The notes under the pieces are model-generated. The model was not told where the DNA came from, did not search any database, and was given only the letters and a program-made list of their open reading frames with translations. Source: JANSWY01 sp965243755 (GTDB lineage Bacteria; Bacteroidota; Bacteroidia; Cytophagales; Cyclobacteriaceae). From it: a DNA stretch of 64,000 bases. Position 1 is the first letter of the stretch. Each line of letters starts with the position of its first letter. The DNA is taken from NCBI GenBank assembly GCA_965243755.1, contig CBDEVW010000003.1:1550001-1614000 (forward strand), in the 5' to 3' direction. The position numbers were made by a program, and so were the translations under genes. Below, in pieces: positions 26,621 to 36,300 of the stretch.

Positions 26621-26638
26621 ACACTCCCATCTATCGCT
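26613..26638. terminator. Terminator hairpin between convergent genes
   Basis: A perfect 9-bp stem (26613-26621 with 26630-26638) with an 8-nt loop overlaps the stop codon of the plus-strand gene. On the minus strand it is followed by TTTTCATTT, so it can end transcription of the ARPP-1-like gene coming from 27770; termination of the plus gene is less certain. Confidence 0.65.
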
Positions 26639-26669
26639 CACTTTAGGTGCTCTACTACCTATCTACTAA

Positions 26670-27770
26670 CTACTCTTCAATTTTTTTCATGTAATTCTTA
26701 TGGAGCCAGTGATTGCTTTGGCGATCGATTGTGGTAAACTCCAAATAACCCTGTTCGTCCTCTTTGATCTTCATCTCAGTTAAGGAATTGATCTCTTTAG
26801 GTTCTTCATTGATTTCAGTTCGGTTGACTTTGTTCATGAAATCCAGAACATCCGTGGGCGTGACCCTGTCAAAACTTTCCACTTTCTCAATAGAAACAGC
26901 TTCTGTAGCTATTGAAGAAACAATTTTCTCCCAAAGGTCTAGCAGTAATTGCCTGTTATTGTAAATATCTATACCGTAAATTTCTCCGTTGATGGCGTAT
27001 GCATAGCCTATGACTTGATTCTTTGAAATTAACAGATTCGACAACTCCTGCTCAATTTCAGTCTTAGCCTTTGCCAGTGTTTCATTCTCAAGGGTCAACT
27101 GGAGACTTGATACAGAAGTGACATCAGCAACTTCAACTTCTTCATCAAACATGATGGCCAGGCTCTCATTAAGCTCCTCCTGCTGCTCCTCTACTTTTTC
27201 CCACACTTTGGCCTGACTGATCTCATATCTGGCTGCCAGTTTGAGATCTTTGGAAGAAAGCATTTCAGAGTTAGACCCAAATTCGTCTACTTTCTCGTTA
27301 CCTCGCTTTCTCCATCTTCCCTGCTCCACGCAAAAACTCTGTAAAGGTATGTTGCTGGTATTAGGTGGCAGGATGACATCAAAGGCAATGGTCCTGTCCT
27401 GCTTACCTCCTTTCACAATGTCGCCGGAATGAATAAAAACATAATAGTTGCTTTTATTATCAACCTTCAGCTGATTGACCTCACCCGTTTCCGAAACAGT
27501 AACCAAACCCTCGTCCATGGCTTCAGTAAGCGTCTTGTATTGAACATCAGGAAGTCGCTCAGTTCCATGGATCAAAAACACCTGCAAATGACCAATATTC
27601 ACTGGTTCATCTATATTGAATTCCGTCAATTTCAAGGAATCACTTCCTGTTGTCATCGGATCTTGAATATGATTGTTGATTGCAATGGAATTGTAATAAG
27701 ACAGCACACCAATGACCATCAAAAACACCAAATAAAAATTAAGCCCAAATTTTTTCATAACACCTGTCAT
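26670..27770 (-). CDS. Exported ARPP-1-domain-like protein
   Basis: A 366-aa protein with an N-terminal hydrophobic signal or anchor (NFYLVFLMVIGVLSYYNSIA, about 11-30); Met5 is an equally good start. The core (about 50-200) includes YYVFIHSGDIVKGGKQDRTI and IPLQSFCVEQGRWRKRGNEK, which I associate with the ARPP-1 domain (named for association with rhodanese/phosphatase genes), a family with no established biochemistry. Cysteine in SFCVEQGRW is its most striking conserved-looking residue. The C-terminus is helical. It is monocistronic and ends at a hairpin terminator. Confidence 0.75.
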   Translation of the reverse strand: MTGVMKKFGLNFYLVFLMVIGVLSYYNSIAINNHIQDPMTTGSDSLKLTEFNIDEPVNIGHLQVFLIHGTERLPDVQYKTLTEAMDEGLVTVSETGEVNQLKVDNKSNYYVFIHSGDIVKGGKQDRTIAFDVILPPNTSNIPLQSFCVEQGRWRKRGNEKVDEFGSNSEMLSSKDLKLAARYEISQAKVWEKVEEQQEELNESLAIMFDEEVEVADVTSVSSLQLTLENETLAKAKTEIEQELSNLLISKNQVIGYAYAINGEIYGIDIYNNRQLLLDLWEKIVSSIATEAVSIEKVESFDRVTPTDVLDFMNKVNRTEINEEPKEINSLTEMKIKEDEQGYLEFTTIDRQSNHWLHKNYMKKIEE

Positions 27771-27928
27771 TTAGTTGAGAATCACTTTAACTAAACAACG
27801 CAGTTTTTAGTAGAAGTCACACCAGTACTTAGTGACAGCATATTTATCAATAGTCAATATTGTATTTCACTTAGGGAGTTGGCTGGAAATTTTGATCAGG
27901 ATAAACACTTTAGCTTTAAATTGCGGCT

Positions 27929-28615
27929 ATGAAAGACATCCATGGCAAGGCTATTCGGGATTATTACCAAAAAAACACAAAAGGTAAGCTCCTGTTACAC
28001 AACAACTATGATACTCCTGAAGAGATGCCAGTTGACGTCTTTTTCCGGGAAGAGCACGAATTATCTACCCTGGAGCACCTGGCATTGATAGAATGCAAAG
28101 GAAAAATACTGGATATTGGAGCCGGAGCAGGTGCACATGCATTGATCCTGCAAGAGAGAGGATTTGATATTGTGGCATTGGAAAATTCGTGGGGTTGTGT
28201 AGAAGTAATGCAGCAATCAGGAGTGAATAAGGTAGCCTACGAAGACTACAAGGTACACCAGGGTAAATACAACACCTTGCTTCTACTGATGAATGGACTT
28301 GGAATCTGTGGAAAGCTGACAGGTGTTGCAAAATTTCTTCAGCAATGTAAAAAACTACTTCTTCCTGATGGACAAATTCTGGTTGATTCTTCCGACATCT
28401 CGTACCTGTATGATGAAGAAGGCATTCCCAAACCCGATGGTTTCCCAGGTGAAATTCAATATCGGTATGAATACAATGGGGAGGTTGGCGACTGGTTTGA
28501 CTGGCTGTATGTCGACCAACAAACGCTTCACAAAGAAGTAAAGAAAGCTGGAATGCAACTGGAAATACTGATGACTGACGAATCTGATCAGTACCTGGCA
28601 TGCATTACGCAGTAA
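27929..28615 (+). CDS. Class I SAM-dependent methyltransferase
   Basis: A 228-aa cytosolic protein. Motif I, KILDIGAGAGAHAL (59-72), binds S-adenosylmethionine, and the acidic residue after strand 2 is in IVALENSWGC, so the Rossmann core is complete. The C-terminal beta hairpin region (QYRYEYNGEVGDWFDWLYVD) probably forms the substrate side. The substrate is unknown. The gene stands alone, 106 bp before diacylglycerol kinase on the same strand. Confidence 0.85.
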   Translation: MKDIHGKAIRDYYQKNTKGKLLLHNNYDTPEEMPVDVFFREEHELSTLEHLALIECKGKILDIGAGAGAHALILQERGFDIVALENSWGCVEVMQQSGVNKVAYEDYKVHQGKYNTLLLLMNGLGICGKLTGVAKFLQQCKKLLLPDGQILVDSSDISYLYDEEGIPKPDGFPGEIQYRYEYNGEVGDWFDWLYVDQQTLHKEVKKAGMQLEILMTDESDQYLACITQ

Positions 28616-28721
28616 CCCGGTTTTAAGTCGATAAAATTACCCTTATGTTAAGATTTGGAAGGAATTTGTGTTTTCTGCCTGCCAATCTTTACATTCCATC
28701 TGGAATAAATAACCACTAAAA

Positions 28722-29132
28722 ATGGAAAAGCCAGAACAAGGAAAAGACAATTGGATAAAGCATTTCTTTAATGCCTTTAACTATTCTGTTCAGGGATTTA
28801 AAAGCTGTTTCAGAACAGAAATGGCCTTTCGTATGGAGCTTGGGCTCATCGCAGTGCTGTTTCCATGCTCCTTTCTTATTGCACAGACTCTGGTGGAGTT
28901 TCTGTTGCTCATCGGCACCTTGTTCATACTGGTCATTGCCGAGTTGGTCAATACAGCGATTGAAAATGTGATTGATAAAACCATTCCCCAGAGAAGTAGT
29001 CGGGCAGGCATGGCCAAGGATCAGGGTTCTGCAGCGGTATTTACTGCACTTACTCTGATAGGTGTAGTTTGGTTCAGTCTCATTGGTCAGAACTTCCAAC
29101 ATATCGTAGAAAAAGTCACCGCCATTTTTTGA
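28722..29132 (+). CDS. dgkA: Diacylglycerol kinase
   Basis: Small integral membrane kinase, 136 aa, that phosphorylates diacylglycerol or undecaprenol to recycle lipids. It has the family pattern: RTEMAFRMELGL near the first amphipathic helix, three hydrophobic helices (about 39-56, 58-74, 103-125), the catalytic helix IAELVNTAIENVIDKT (Glu74, Asn77, Glu81) and AKDQGSAAVF. All key residues are present and length is typical. It is not clearly in an operon. Confidence 0.93.
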   Translation: MEKPEQGKDNWIKHFFNAFNYSVQGFKSCFRTEMAFRMELGLIAVLFPCSFLIAQTLVEFLLLIGTLFILVIAELVNTAIENVIDKTIPQRSSRAGMAKDQGSAAVFTALTLIGVVWFSLIGQNFQHIVEKVTAIF

Positions 29133-29313
29133 AATTGCCCTTTATACCGCTACGTCCATTCCTCATATCACACTGTTGATCGAATAAATTCTGTCATTCA
29201 CATAATAAGCAGTTACAAAGTGATGAATTTCTTGTAAATTCCTGTTTACGGAGCGGTATGTGGTATATTCCCTCTGAATAACCAGTTAGGATCATTTTTA
29301 ACAATCGACGAGT

Positions 29314-31029
29314 GTGAGTAAGAATTTACTAGAGAAGCAGATTGAAAAAATCAGGGAGAGGTATCCGGAAAGTGAGTTTTTGGAAAGACTTTTTGAGCAG
29401 GTCAGTGTTAGCTATGAGGATTTTGAAAGAAACCAAAGACAAAAAGACCGGAGTATTCGGATGATGTCCGAAGAAATGCTAGATCTCTATAAGACTGCCC
29501 AAAAAAAGAACGAAGCATTCATTGCAACTATCCTTGCCAAGATTGTTGATGGCATCATTACCTGTGATAAATATGGACAAATTGTAGCTGTCAATAGTTC
29601 TGCTGAACACATTCTGGGCAGGAAAGAGTCTGATTTGCTGCATAATGACTTTAGTGAAGTCCTCACAGATTTTGACACCTTCAATGAGTTCATTGAGCAA
29701 TATGAAAAGGTGGAAGATCAGCATGAAACGGAGGTCTTTTTCTCTGGTAAAAAGAGCTCCAGAATACCCTGTGAAATCTCAGTGAGCCAATTTGAGATTG
29801 ACGAAGTTTCTTACATCATTATATTTCGTGACATCACGGAACGAAAGAAACAGGAAGCCGCAATCATAGAAGAGAAGGAAAAAGCTGAAAAGGCCTCCCA
29901 CGCAAAAGCGGAATTCCTGAGCACCATGAGTCATGAGATCAGGACGCCCATGAATTCAATTGTTGGGATCACCAATATTTTGATCTCCGAAGAGCAGGAT
30001 GAAGAAAAACTGAAATTACTCGACACGCTAAAGTTTTCCAGTGAGCACCTGCTGGTATTGATCAACGATATCCTTGATTTTAGCAAGATTGAAGCTGGAA
30101 AAGTGGAATTTGAAACGATCGACTTCAACCTTCACCGGGTAGTACGTAACATTGTAGAAGCCTGTAAGTTTAAAGGCGATGAAAAAAATATCAATGTCGT
30201 TTTTGAATGGGACGAAAGGCTCCATAAATATGTTAAAGGAGATCCCAGCAGACTGGCACAAATCCTGACCAACCTCATTGGGAACGCCGTAAAATTCACT
30301 GAAAAAGGATCGGTGACCACCAAAGTATCCCTACTTGAAGAAAGAAAAGATAGTAATATCATCCGGTTTGAAGTCATTGATACCGGAATAGGTATTCAAA
30401 AGGAAAAGCAGGAAATGATTTTCGAATCCTTTTCTCAGACAGATTCCTATACCACCCGAAAATATGGTGGAACTGGACTGGGGCTTGCCATTACCAAAAG
30501 ACTTATTGAGCTGCAAAACAGTAAAATACATGTAGATTCAGAATTCGGCAAAGGTTCTAACTTCTACTTTGATCTGGAGTTAGCAAAATCCCTAAAGCAG
30601 GTGAAATCAAATGATGATTTAGGAGATCCTACGCTATTGGATGAAGAGCAGCTTGCTGGTTTGAAAATACTATTGGTCGAAGACAATCCTCTTAATCAGT
30701 TTGTAGCTCATAAATTCTTCGACAAGTGGAAATGCAATGTAGAAGTGGCGGAAAATGGCAATGAAGCGATAGCACACATCCAGGAAAAAACATTTGACAT
30801 TGTATTAATGGACCTGCAAATGCCTGAGAAAAACGGATTTGAAGCAACTGCTGAAATCAGAGGTGCAAAGGCCGCTTATAGTGAGGTACCCATTATAGCA
30901 CTCACCGCCTCGGCATTTATGGAAGAAAAAAACAGAGCTCTCGAGGCAGGCATGAATGATTTTATCACCAAACCGTTTAATCCTAAAGAGCTCCACGAAA
31001 AAATCTCTAAGAATATTGCAAGAAATTGA
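29314..31029 (+). CDS. Soluble hybrid histidine kinase (PAS-HisKA-HATPase-REC)
   Basis: A 571-aa sensor kinase without membrane segments, starting with GTG (no good ATG in frame nearby). Domains: N-terminal coiled coil (1-65), PAS domain (about 68-180, GIITCDKYGQIVAVN), dimerisation/phosphoacceptor helix with His207 in STMSHEIRTPMN, ATPase domain (about 310-425, N box LIGNAVKFTEKG, DTGIGI, GGTGLGLAI) and receiver domain (about 449-570) with phosphoacceptor Asp500 in VLMDLQMPEKNG. It should sense a cytoplasmic cue; its output is unknown. Its stop is one base from the stop of the convergent patatin gene. Confidence 0.93.
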   Translation: MSKNLLEKQIEKIRERYPESEFLERLFEQVSVSYEDFERNQRQKDRSIRMMSEEMLDLYKTAQKKNEAFIATILAKIVDGIITCDKYGQIVAVNSSAEHILGRKESDLLHNDFSEVLTDFDTFNEFIEQYEKVEDQHETEVFFSGKKSSRIPCEISVSQFEIDEVSYIIIFRDITERKKQEAAIIEEKEKAEKASHAKAEFLSTMSHEIRTPMNSIVGITNILISEEQDEEKLKLLDTLKFSSEHLLVLINDILDFSKIEAGKVEFETIDFNLHRVVRNIVEACKFKGDEKNINVVFEWDERLHKYVKGDPSRLAQILTNLIGNAVKFTEKGSVTTKVSLLEERKDSNIIRFEVIDTGIGIQKEKQEMIFESFSQTDSYTTRKYGGTGLGLAITKRLIELQNSKIHVDSEFGKGSNFYFDLELAKSLKQVKSNDDLGDPTLLDEEQLAGLKILLVEDNPLNQFVAHKFFDKWKCNVEVAENGNEAIAHIQEKTFDIVLMDLQMPEKNGFEATAEIRGAKAAYSEVPIIALTASAFMEEKNRALEAGMNDFITKPFNPKELHEKISKNIARN

Positions 31030-31030
31030 A

Positions 31031-32005
31031 CTACTCGCCAACCCCTGTGAGACTGTCCATTGGGGTTGAGAATTTGCTGGTGGACAACTTATCCCAATTT
31101 TTAGCATCGTAATCAGCCAGGTATTCCTGAGCAGCCTTTTTACCGTTTTCGTATAGACCGTTGTAGATATCATCACCTACAGTGACATCAAATGCAGTAG
31201 GTTTCACCCCATTATCGAAGATCTGAATACTCCTTCTCAAGTCATCAGAATCCATACCTATTCCCCAATCCTGGGCGATCAGTAGAGAGAATATGGTGTC
31301 TCCTGCATACTCTTTCAGCTTATACTTTTGAGGCATCTGCTGGACACCCTCTTTTGCATATAAAAACAGCCCTAAAGTTGCATCATTGGGCCCTGAATCA
31401 TTGTCCCAAATGGCGATTGGGTAATTGCACATGGTACCGCCATCTCCAAAATATCCCTTCAGACTGTCATCATCAAAGCTGTTTGACTCAAAATACACCG
31501 GAATGCTCATCGAAGTTCTTACAATATCTGCCACCTGATGGTTGGGTGTTGTTTTCGCATTGCACACGATGGAAAGCTGACTGGAAATGTTAGTCACCAT
31601 AATATTTAGTTTCAATGTATCCGGATGACTATTAAACTCCGCGAAAGTGATGTTGGGATTGCCAAACTTCTCTTTCAGTATTCCCTGAAACCAGGTGTAG
31701 ATGTATTCCGTGGAATGCAACCCTTTTTTCGTCACCAGGTCTTCCAGGTTGTGTATCAACCCCTGCTTGAAAGCTACTTTCTTAAAGTCCATGGTATTGG
31801 CAGTGTCCTTTATTTTTTGAAAGTCATTTGGATACATCGCAGTGACCAGGGCCGTAATTGCACCGGCTGAGGATCCCGAAATAGATTCAAGATTTCCTAA
31901 GATGTCGTTCGATGGGTCTGCTAAAACTTCCAGTGCTCCGAGGTAAGCTATTCCTCTGATTCCTCCTCCTTTGAGTGCTAGATTCTTGAATGGATATTTA
32001 CTCAT
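31031..32005 (-). CDS. Patatin-like phospholipase
   Basis: A 324-aa lipid acyl hydrolase of the patatin family. Oxyanion loop KGGGIRGIAY (12-21), nucleophile Ser46 in GSSAGA, and catalytic Asp188 in YFGDGGTM complete the Ser-Asp dyad. No signal peptide, so the protein is cytosolic or exported by a route not visible here. Length is short, close to a bare catalytic domain. Patatins can act in membrane remodelling, toxicity or defence; nothing in the neighbourhood settles this. It is the gene next to the exported caspase operon, on the same strand but beyond a terminator. Confidence 0.92.
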   Translation of the reverse strand: MSKYPFKNLALKGGGIRGIAYLGALEVLADPSNDILGNLESISGSSAGAITALVTAMYPNDFQKIKDTANTMDFKKVAFKQGLIHNLEDLVTKKGLHSTEYIYTWFQGILKEKFGNPNITFAEFNSHPDTLKLNIMVTNISSQLSIVCNAKTTPNHQVADIVRTSMSIPVYFESNSFDDDSLKGYFGDGGTMCNYPIAIWDNDSGPNDATLGLFLYAKEGVQQMPQKYKLKEYAGDTIFSLLIAQDWGIGMDSDDLRRSIQIFDNGVKPTAFDVTVGDDIYNGLYENGKKAAQEYLADYDAKNWDKLSTSKFSTPMDSLTGVGE

Positions 32006-32133
32006 GTGTGTTAGTAATTAGTTTGTTACAATATCACGATAATATGCAACATTCAATAACCGTTAGGTATAATTCTGGGATTAAATATTGCAATCTATTA
32101 ATGATTAAATACCGATAACAGATAATTATAGCA

Positions 32134-32169
32134 CAAAAAAAAAGAGGGTCACTTTTAAAAGTTACCCTC
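32134..32169 (-). terminator. Intrinsic terminator of the caspase operon
   Basis: Read on the minus strand: an 11-bp stem with one mismatch (32169-32159 with 32154-32144) then a run of nine T (32143-32135). It lies 29 bp after the stop of the caspase gene at 32198. This is a textbook Rho-independent terminator. Confidence 0.9.
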
Positions 32170-32197
32170 CACTCTGCCAGGAAAGAAAGATTAAATG

Positions 32198-33373
32198 TTA
32201 TTGCGCTACAAACACAAAATCGCTATCCTTTTCGTTGGCGCCAAATTCGCCAGTTCTGGGCAGTGTTTTTAACCTTTGCATTACAGGGTAGATCTCCTGA
32301 AGGGTAATGATCCTGTCCTGCCCTCCCCGGGATTTCAGTACTTCGATGAATCTTTGTGCAAAAGGCGAATGTTGTCCCGGAACACCGTCCGAGACATACT
32401 CTTTACCTCCGGAGGTGAGGTAGCGTCTTGTTTTCTTCGATAATTTCCTTACTAACAGCTCGGCATCATCCAGGTCCTCATAGATCGCAGACCTGCTTTT
32501 TGCAATGACGGGATCAAAAGTACCGCTGAAACACACATCCATTACCAAAAGAATGTGATCGCAGGGAATGTTGTCGATGATATTACGCAACACGCTGTGC
32601 GGAATATAGGTAGTTTTGGCCTCATCGTTGGCAAGACTTCCCTTGGTTACAATGTATCCCTCACCGAAGGCTTCATCAAACTGACCATGGCCTGCAATGA
32701 AAATCATCAACTGATCCTGAGGTCTGTATTTCTTTTGAGAGTACTCTTTTATTTTGATCAACAACTCCTCTTGTTCGGGGTTGGTCAGCACCTCTGTTTC
32801 AAACCCATAATTTTCGCTTAAAATCTCAGAAATGGTTTCAGTATCATAGACAGGGTTTACAAGGTCACTCCAATGATCATATTTATCGGTCCCAATCAAA
32901 AGTGCGTAATCCTTCCTGTTAATATCCACTGCTTTTGAAATGGCATCAATTCCAACCAACACATTTCGATAATCCACTACTGTCCCACCCTTGTTGTCAG
33001 TCACTATCACACCTACCACATTTTCACCATCAAACAGTCGGATTTCCTTATCTACTCTGTACTTGAGTGTATTTTCAGGGATATCCAGCTTCATAGTAGC
33101 CAAAAACTTATCGCCACGCTTCTTTCCTATTCCGATTTCAATCTTACTTATCGGATTGGAAGACTTGATCGTTGCGCGAAAATTAGCTTCATTTTCCTGG
33201 GTATTGGTGTATTCCCGGGAAGGGTATTCCCAGGCTATTGTAGGCAGAATAATTTCTTCATTGCTTACCTCTTGTGTAAAGTCTAACTGAATAGCATTGG
33301 TCTGGTCACCTACGAGTTGCGCCAGACCTGGTAATGCAATCGAAGCGAATAGAATTGTTATTATAAGTTTCAT
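32198..33373 (-). CDS. Exported caspase-family (C14) peptidase
   Basis: A 391-aa cysteine peptidase with a signal peptide (ILFASIALPGLAQ, 1-19), so it acts outside the cytoplasm. An Ig-like N-terminal part (about 45-160) is followed by the caspase p20-like domain (about 170-370): DYALLIGTDKYDHWSDL, catalytic His229 in FIAGHGQFDE and catalytic Cys281 in LVMDVCFSGTFD. Both dyad residues are intact. Its start overlaps the end of the giant secreted protein by 4 bp, so the two are translationally coupled; it is last in a three-gene operon from 41629. Processing of surface proteins is a natural guess, unproven. Confidence 0.93.
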   Translation of the reverse strand: MKLIITILFASIALPGLAQLVGDQTNAIQLDFTQEVSNEEIILPTIAWEYPSREYTNTQENEANFRATIKSSNPISKIEIGIGKKRGDKFLATMKLDIPENTLKYRVDKEIRLFDGENVVGVIVTDNKGGTVVDYRNVLVGIDAISKAVDINRKDYALLIGTDKYDHWSDLVNPVYDTETISEILSENYGFETEVLTNPEQEELLIKIKEYSQKKYRPQDQLMIFIAGHGQFDEAFGEGYIVTKGSLANDEAKTTYIPHSVLRNIIDNIPCDHILLVMDVCFSGTFDPVIAKSRSAIYEDLDDAELLVRKLSKKTRRYLTSGGKEYVSDGVPGQHSPFAQRFIEVLKSRGGQDRIITLQEIYPVMQRLKTLPRTGEFGANEKDSDFVFVAQ

Positions 33374-36300
33374 TGTGCTGAGATTCTTTTGGTGAAAATG
33401 TGATACTGTCCATTATGCTCAATGGATACTTTGTACAGGTACATTCCTGATGTAATCTGCTTCTCCGGAATTACTTCCAGTTGGTAATTGCCTCCATAAA
33501 GCCCTGCTGATTGCTGCGACCATACCACCTTACCAGTAAGGTCGACCAAATCTATTTGAACCCGATAGGGTAGCGTTGCATGAGGAAGACTAACAGGAAC
33601 AATTACCGATGAGGTCATCGGGTTCGGGTAGGCATCCATAACAGCAATTTCGTTAAAACTAAATGAGTCATTAGGGTCGGAAGAGTACATTATGCTCAAT
33701 TGAGTAACTCCATCAATTAACAGATCAAATGAAGCTGTCTGCGTCATGTCAATAACTCGTCCAGTAGATTTATCCAGCAGTTTCAGGTAACCCTGGTTTA
33801 GCTTGTCCAGCTGCCACTGAAGTGTTGAAATCCCTGCTGAACTTGAGGATATCTCGATCTCCCAAATGTGCCTGTCTGACAAAGGCACCACATCCCTGTT
33901 AAACCTGCTAAACTTCTCCTCAGGGTGTAAGGAACTAAACTCCAGGTATTTAAACCATCTTGGCAATACCAGTTGATCGTTTTTATCTAATGTTACTTTT
34001 GCATTTTGGTCCATGCCTATGCCGGCTCTTCTGAAATCATCTCCTTGAGTAAGGGTAATGGGCACAAACCAATCCACATCTGGATCCTCCGGAACATGAT
34101 CAACCCTACCGATAGACAGAATGGCATCTTCATAATGGATCGGAATGTCAACATCTTCCGTTACCTGCACAAAAGCTCCCTCGAATTTTTTGAGGACTGA
34201 ACTCTCCGGCCAGGTTTCCGGACTTGCCGGGTCCAGCACTCTCAATGGCCCAACGACCTCTCCCAAATCATTTCTTTCCAGCACTGAATTCCAATCAATA
34301 TCTACATTATAAGGGTTTCCAATAAAATTCCATCCAGTGCTCAAATTCAGTGTGTAAGGATTGGCTAAATTGATCGTAGCATTCCCTACCGTGATTTGCC
34401 TCTCTTCTTCCGCAATGAAGAAATATGCTTCTCCAAGTTGAATTTGATATGAGGCAGTTAAATTGACCAGTTCTGTAGTGGCCTGATCAAACCGAATCAT
34501 TCTCCACGTACGATTGTCTGGGACTCCCCCATACTCATCAAATATTACATCCACCCTGTTGTCGGTACCCTGAAAAACAAATGGAATTGAAAGTATCTGA
34601 TAATTATCGACTGATCTACCAAAACGCTTTACCGATTCTACAACGGGTGACGATTCACCACCTTCAGTAAACGTAATCCCTAGTTCGGTCCTCGCCGAAA
34701 TACTTTCATTTCCCGCTTCGTCCACAGCTTCGAAGTAATATTCAATACCGGCTACCCCAAGGTCATCCTCAGCAATGGTGATTTCATAGGCATCAGTTTC
34801 ACTTAGCAATACCTGGGAAGAGAACTCCTGCTCAGTCAACAACTTAGAATAAAACCTCACTTCATCAATCCTGAAGTCTGTAACAGTGGCCCCCAGGGTG
34901 ATAGATGGTCCTCCGGAAAGGAAATTAGTCGGGTTGGTTGGAGATGGCTCTATTATCGGCGCTTCCTGATCTACAAAAGCGGCAACAAATATGTCGAAAT
35001 CCATTGTTAAGGTAGCACCTTCATCATCCGAAGCACTTATTGTAATATTGATGACCGAATCAACTTCTGTTGCTATAACCTGTGTATTTACCAGCTTGTC
35101 ATCAATATTCACTTCAAAGAGGTCATCCCCCTGCACCACCTCATAGTTGAAAACCACATCGTTTTGATCCTCATCCTCCGCATCGAGCGATCCTACAATT
35201 GTTTGCACAGGATCGTAACCGGTAAATGGTGTGGTGGCAGGGGTAAAACTAATTGCTGTCGGTGCTTCATTGACATCCTGAACTGTAATTGTAAACATTC
35301 CTTCTCTGGTTCCACCAAAACCATCATCAGTTTGAATTCTGATCTGATGGGACCCGGCCTCTTCATGGTTAAAGACAGCATTAGTTTTCAGTGTATCTTC
35401 AACAATCTGGAAAAGCTCGTTACCGGAATCTCCTGTACCGCTCACAAAGGTGTATTCGAATACTTCACTTTCATCATCCTCGGTAGTGAAAAGTCCAACA
35501 ATACTACCTACAGGTAAATTTTCATTGATCACGGCATTACTCAATATCGGCACATCAGGTACTGCATTGGTTTCAACAACCACTTCATTAGAGTACCCGG
35601 AAGCCCCGGTTGCATTAAATGCACTTACCCTGTATTCGTATGCGGAACCCTGAGCTAATCCAGTCACAGTGTAGGTTAATGTCGTAATTGTATCATTCAC
35701 CAGGAAAGAACTAAATCCAGTATTCGAAACTTGCAAAATATAGGCATCTGCTCCTGTTACAGGATCCCAATTGGCAGCAAACTGATCAGCCAGTACATCT
35801 GTTGCGACGAGTGCCGCTGGCGTGGCAGGAATAGTCAATGCCGTGACCACATTACTATTGTCTGATTCGCCAGAACTGTTTGATGCCCGGACAATAATCC
35901 AATATTCGGATCCCGTATCCAGGGTCGACAATGTTGTTGATGTGCCGGAAACCGAAATTGGATAACCAGACACTAAAGTAGTATCGATGCTTACATCTGT
36001 AGTGGACAGATCAATCAAATATTCATCCACAATCCCCGTGGGAGCCCCCCAGCTCAGATTGATGCTGGTTTGTGAAATATCTGCGTTAATGGGAGAGTCA
36101 ACAGTGGGAGCCCCCGGTTTAGTCAGCACCAATATCTCAGATGAAGCCGGACTGGTACCTGTAGCATTGATTGAGCTCACCCGATACTCATAATTCACAC
36201 CACTTTCCAGGCCCGTAATGTTGCTACTCAAAGCCGTTAGCGTATCTTCGTAATCCAAACTGACAAAATCATCCGAAGAGACTTCCAGATAATAAGCATC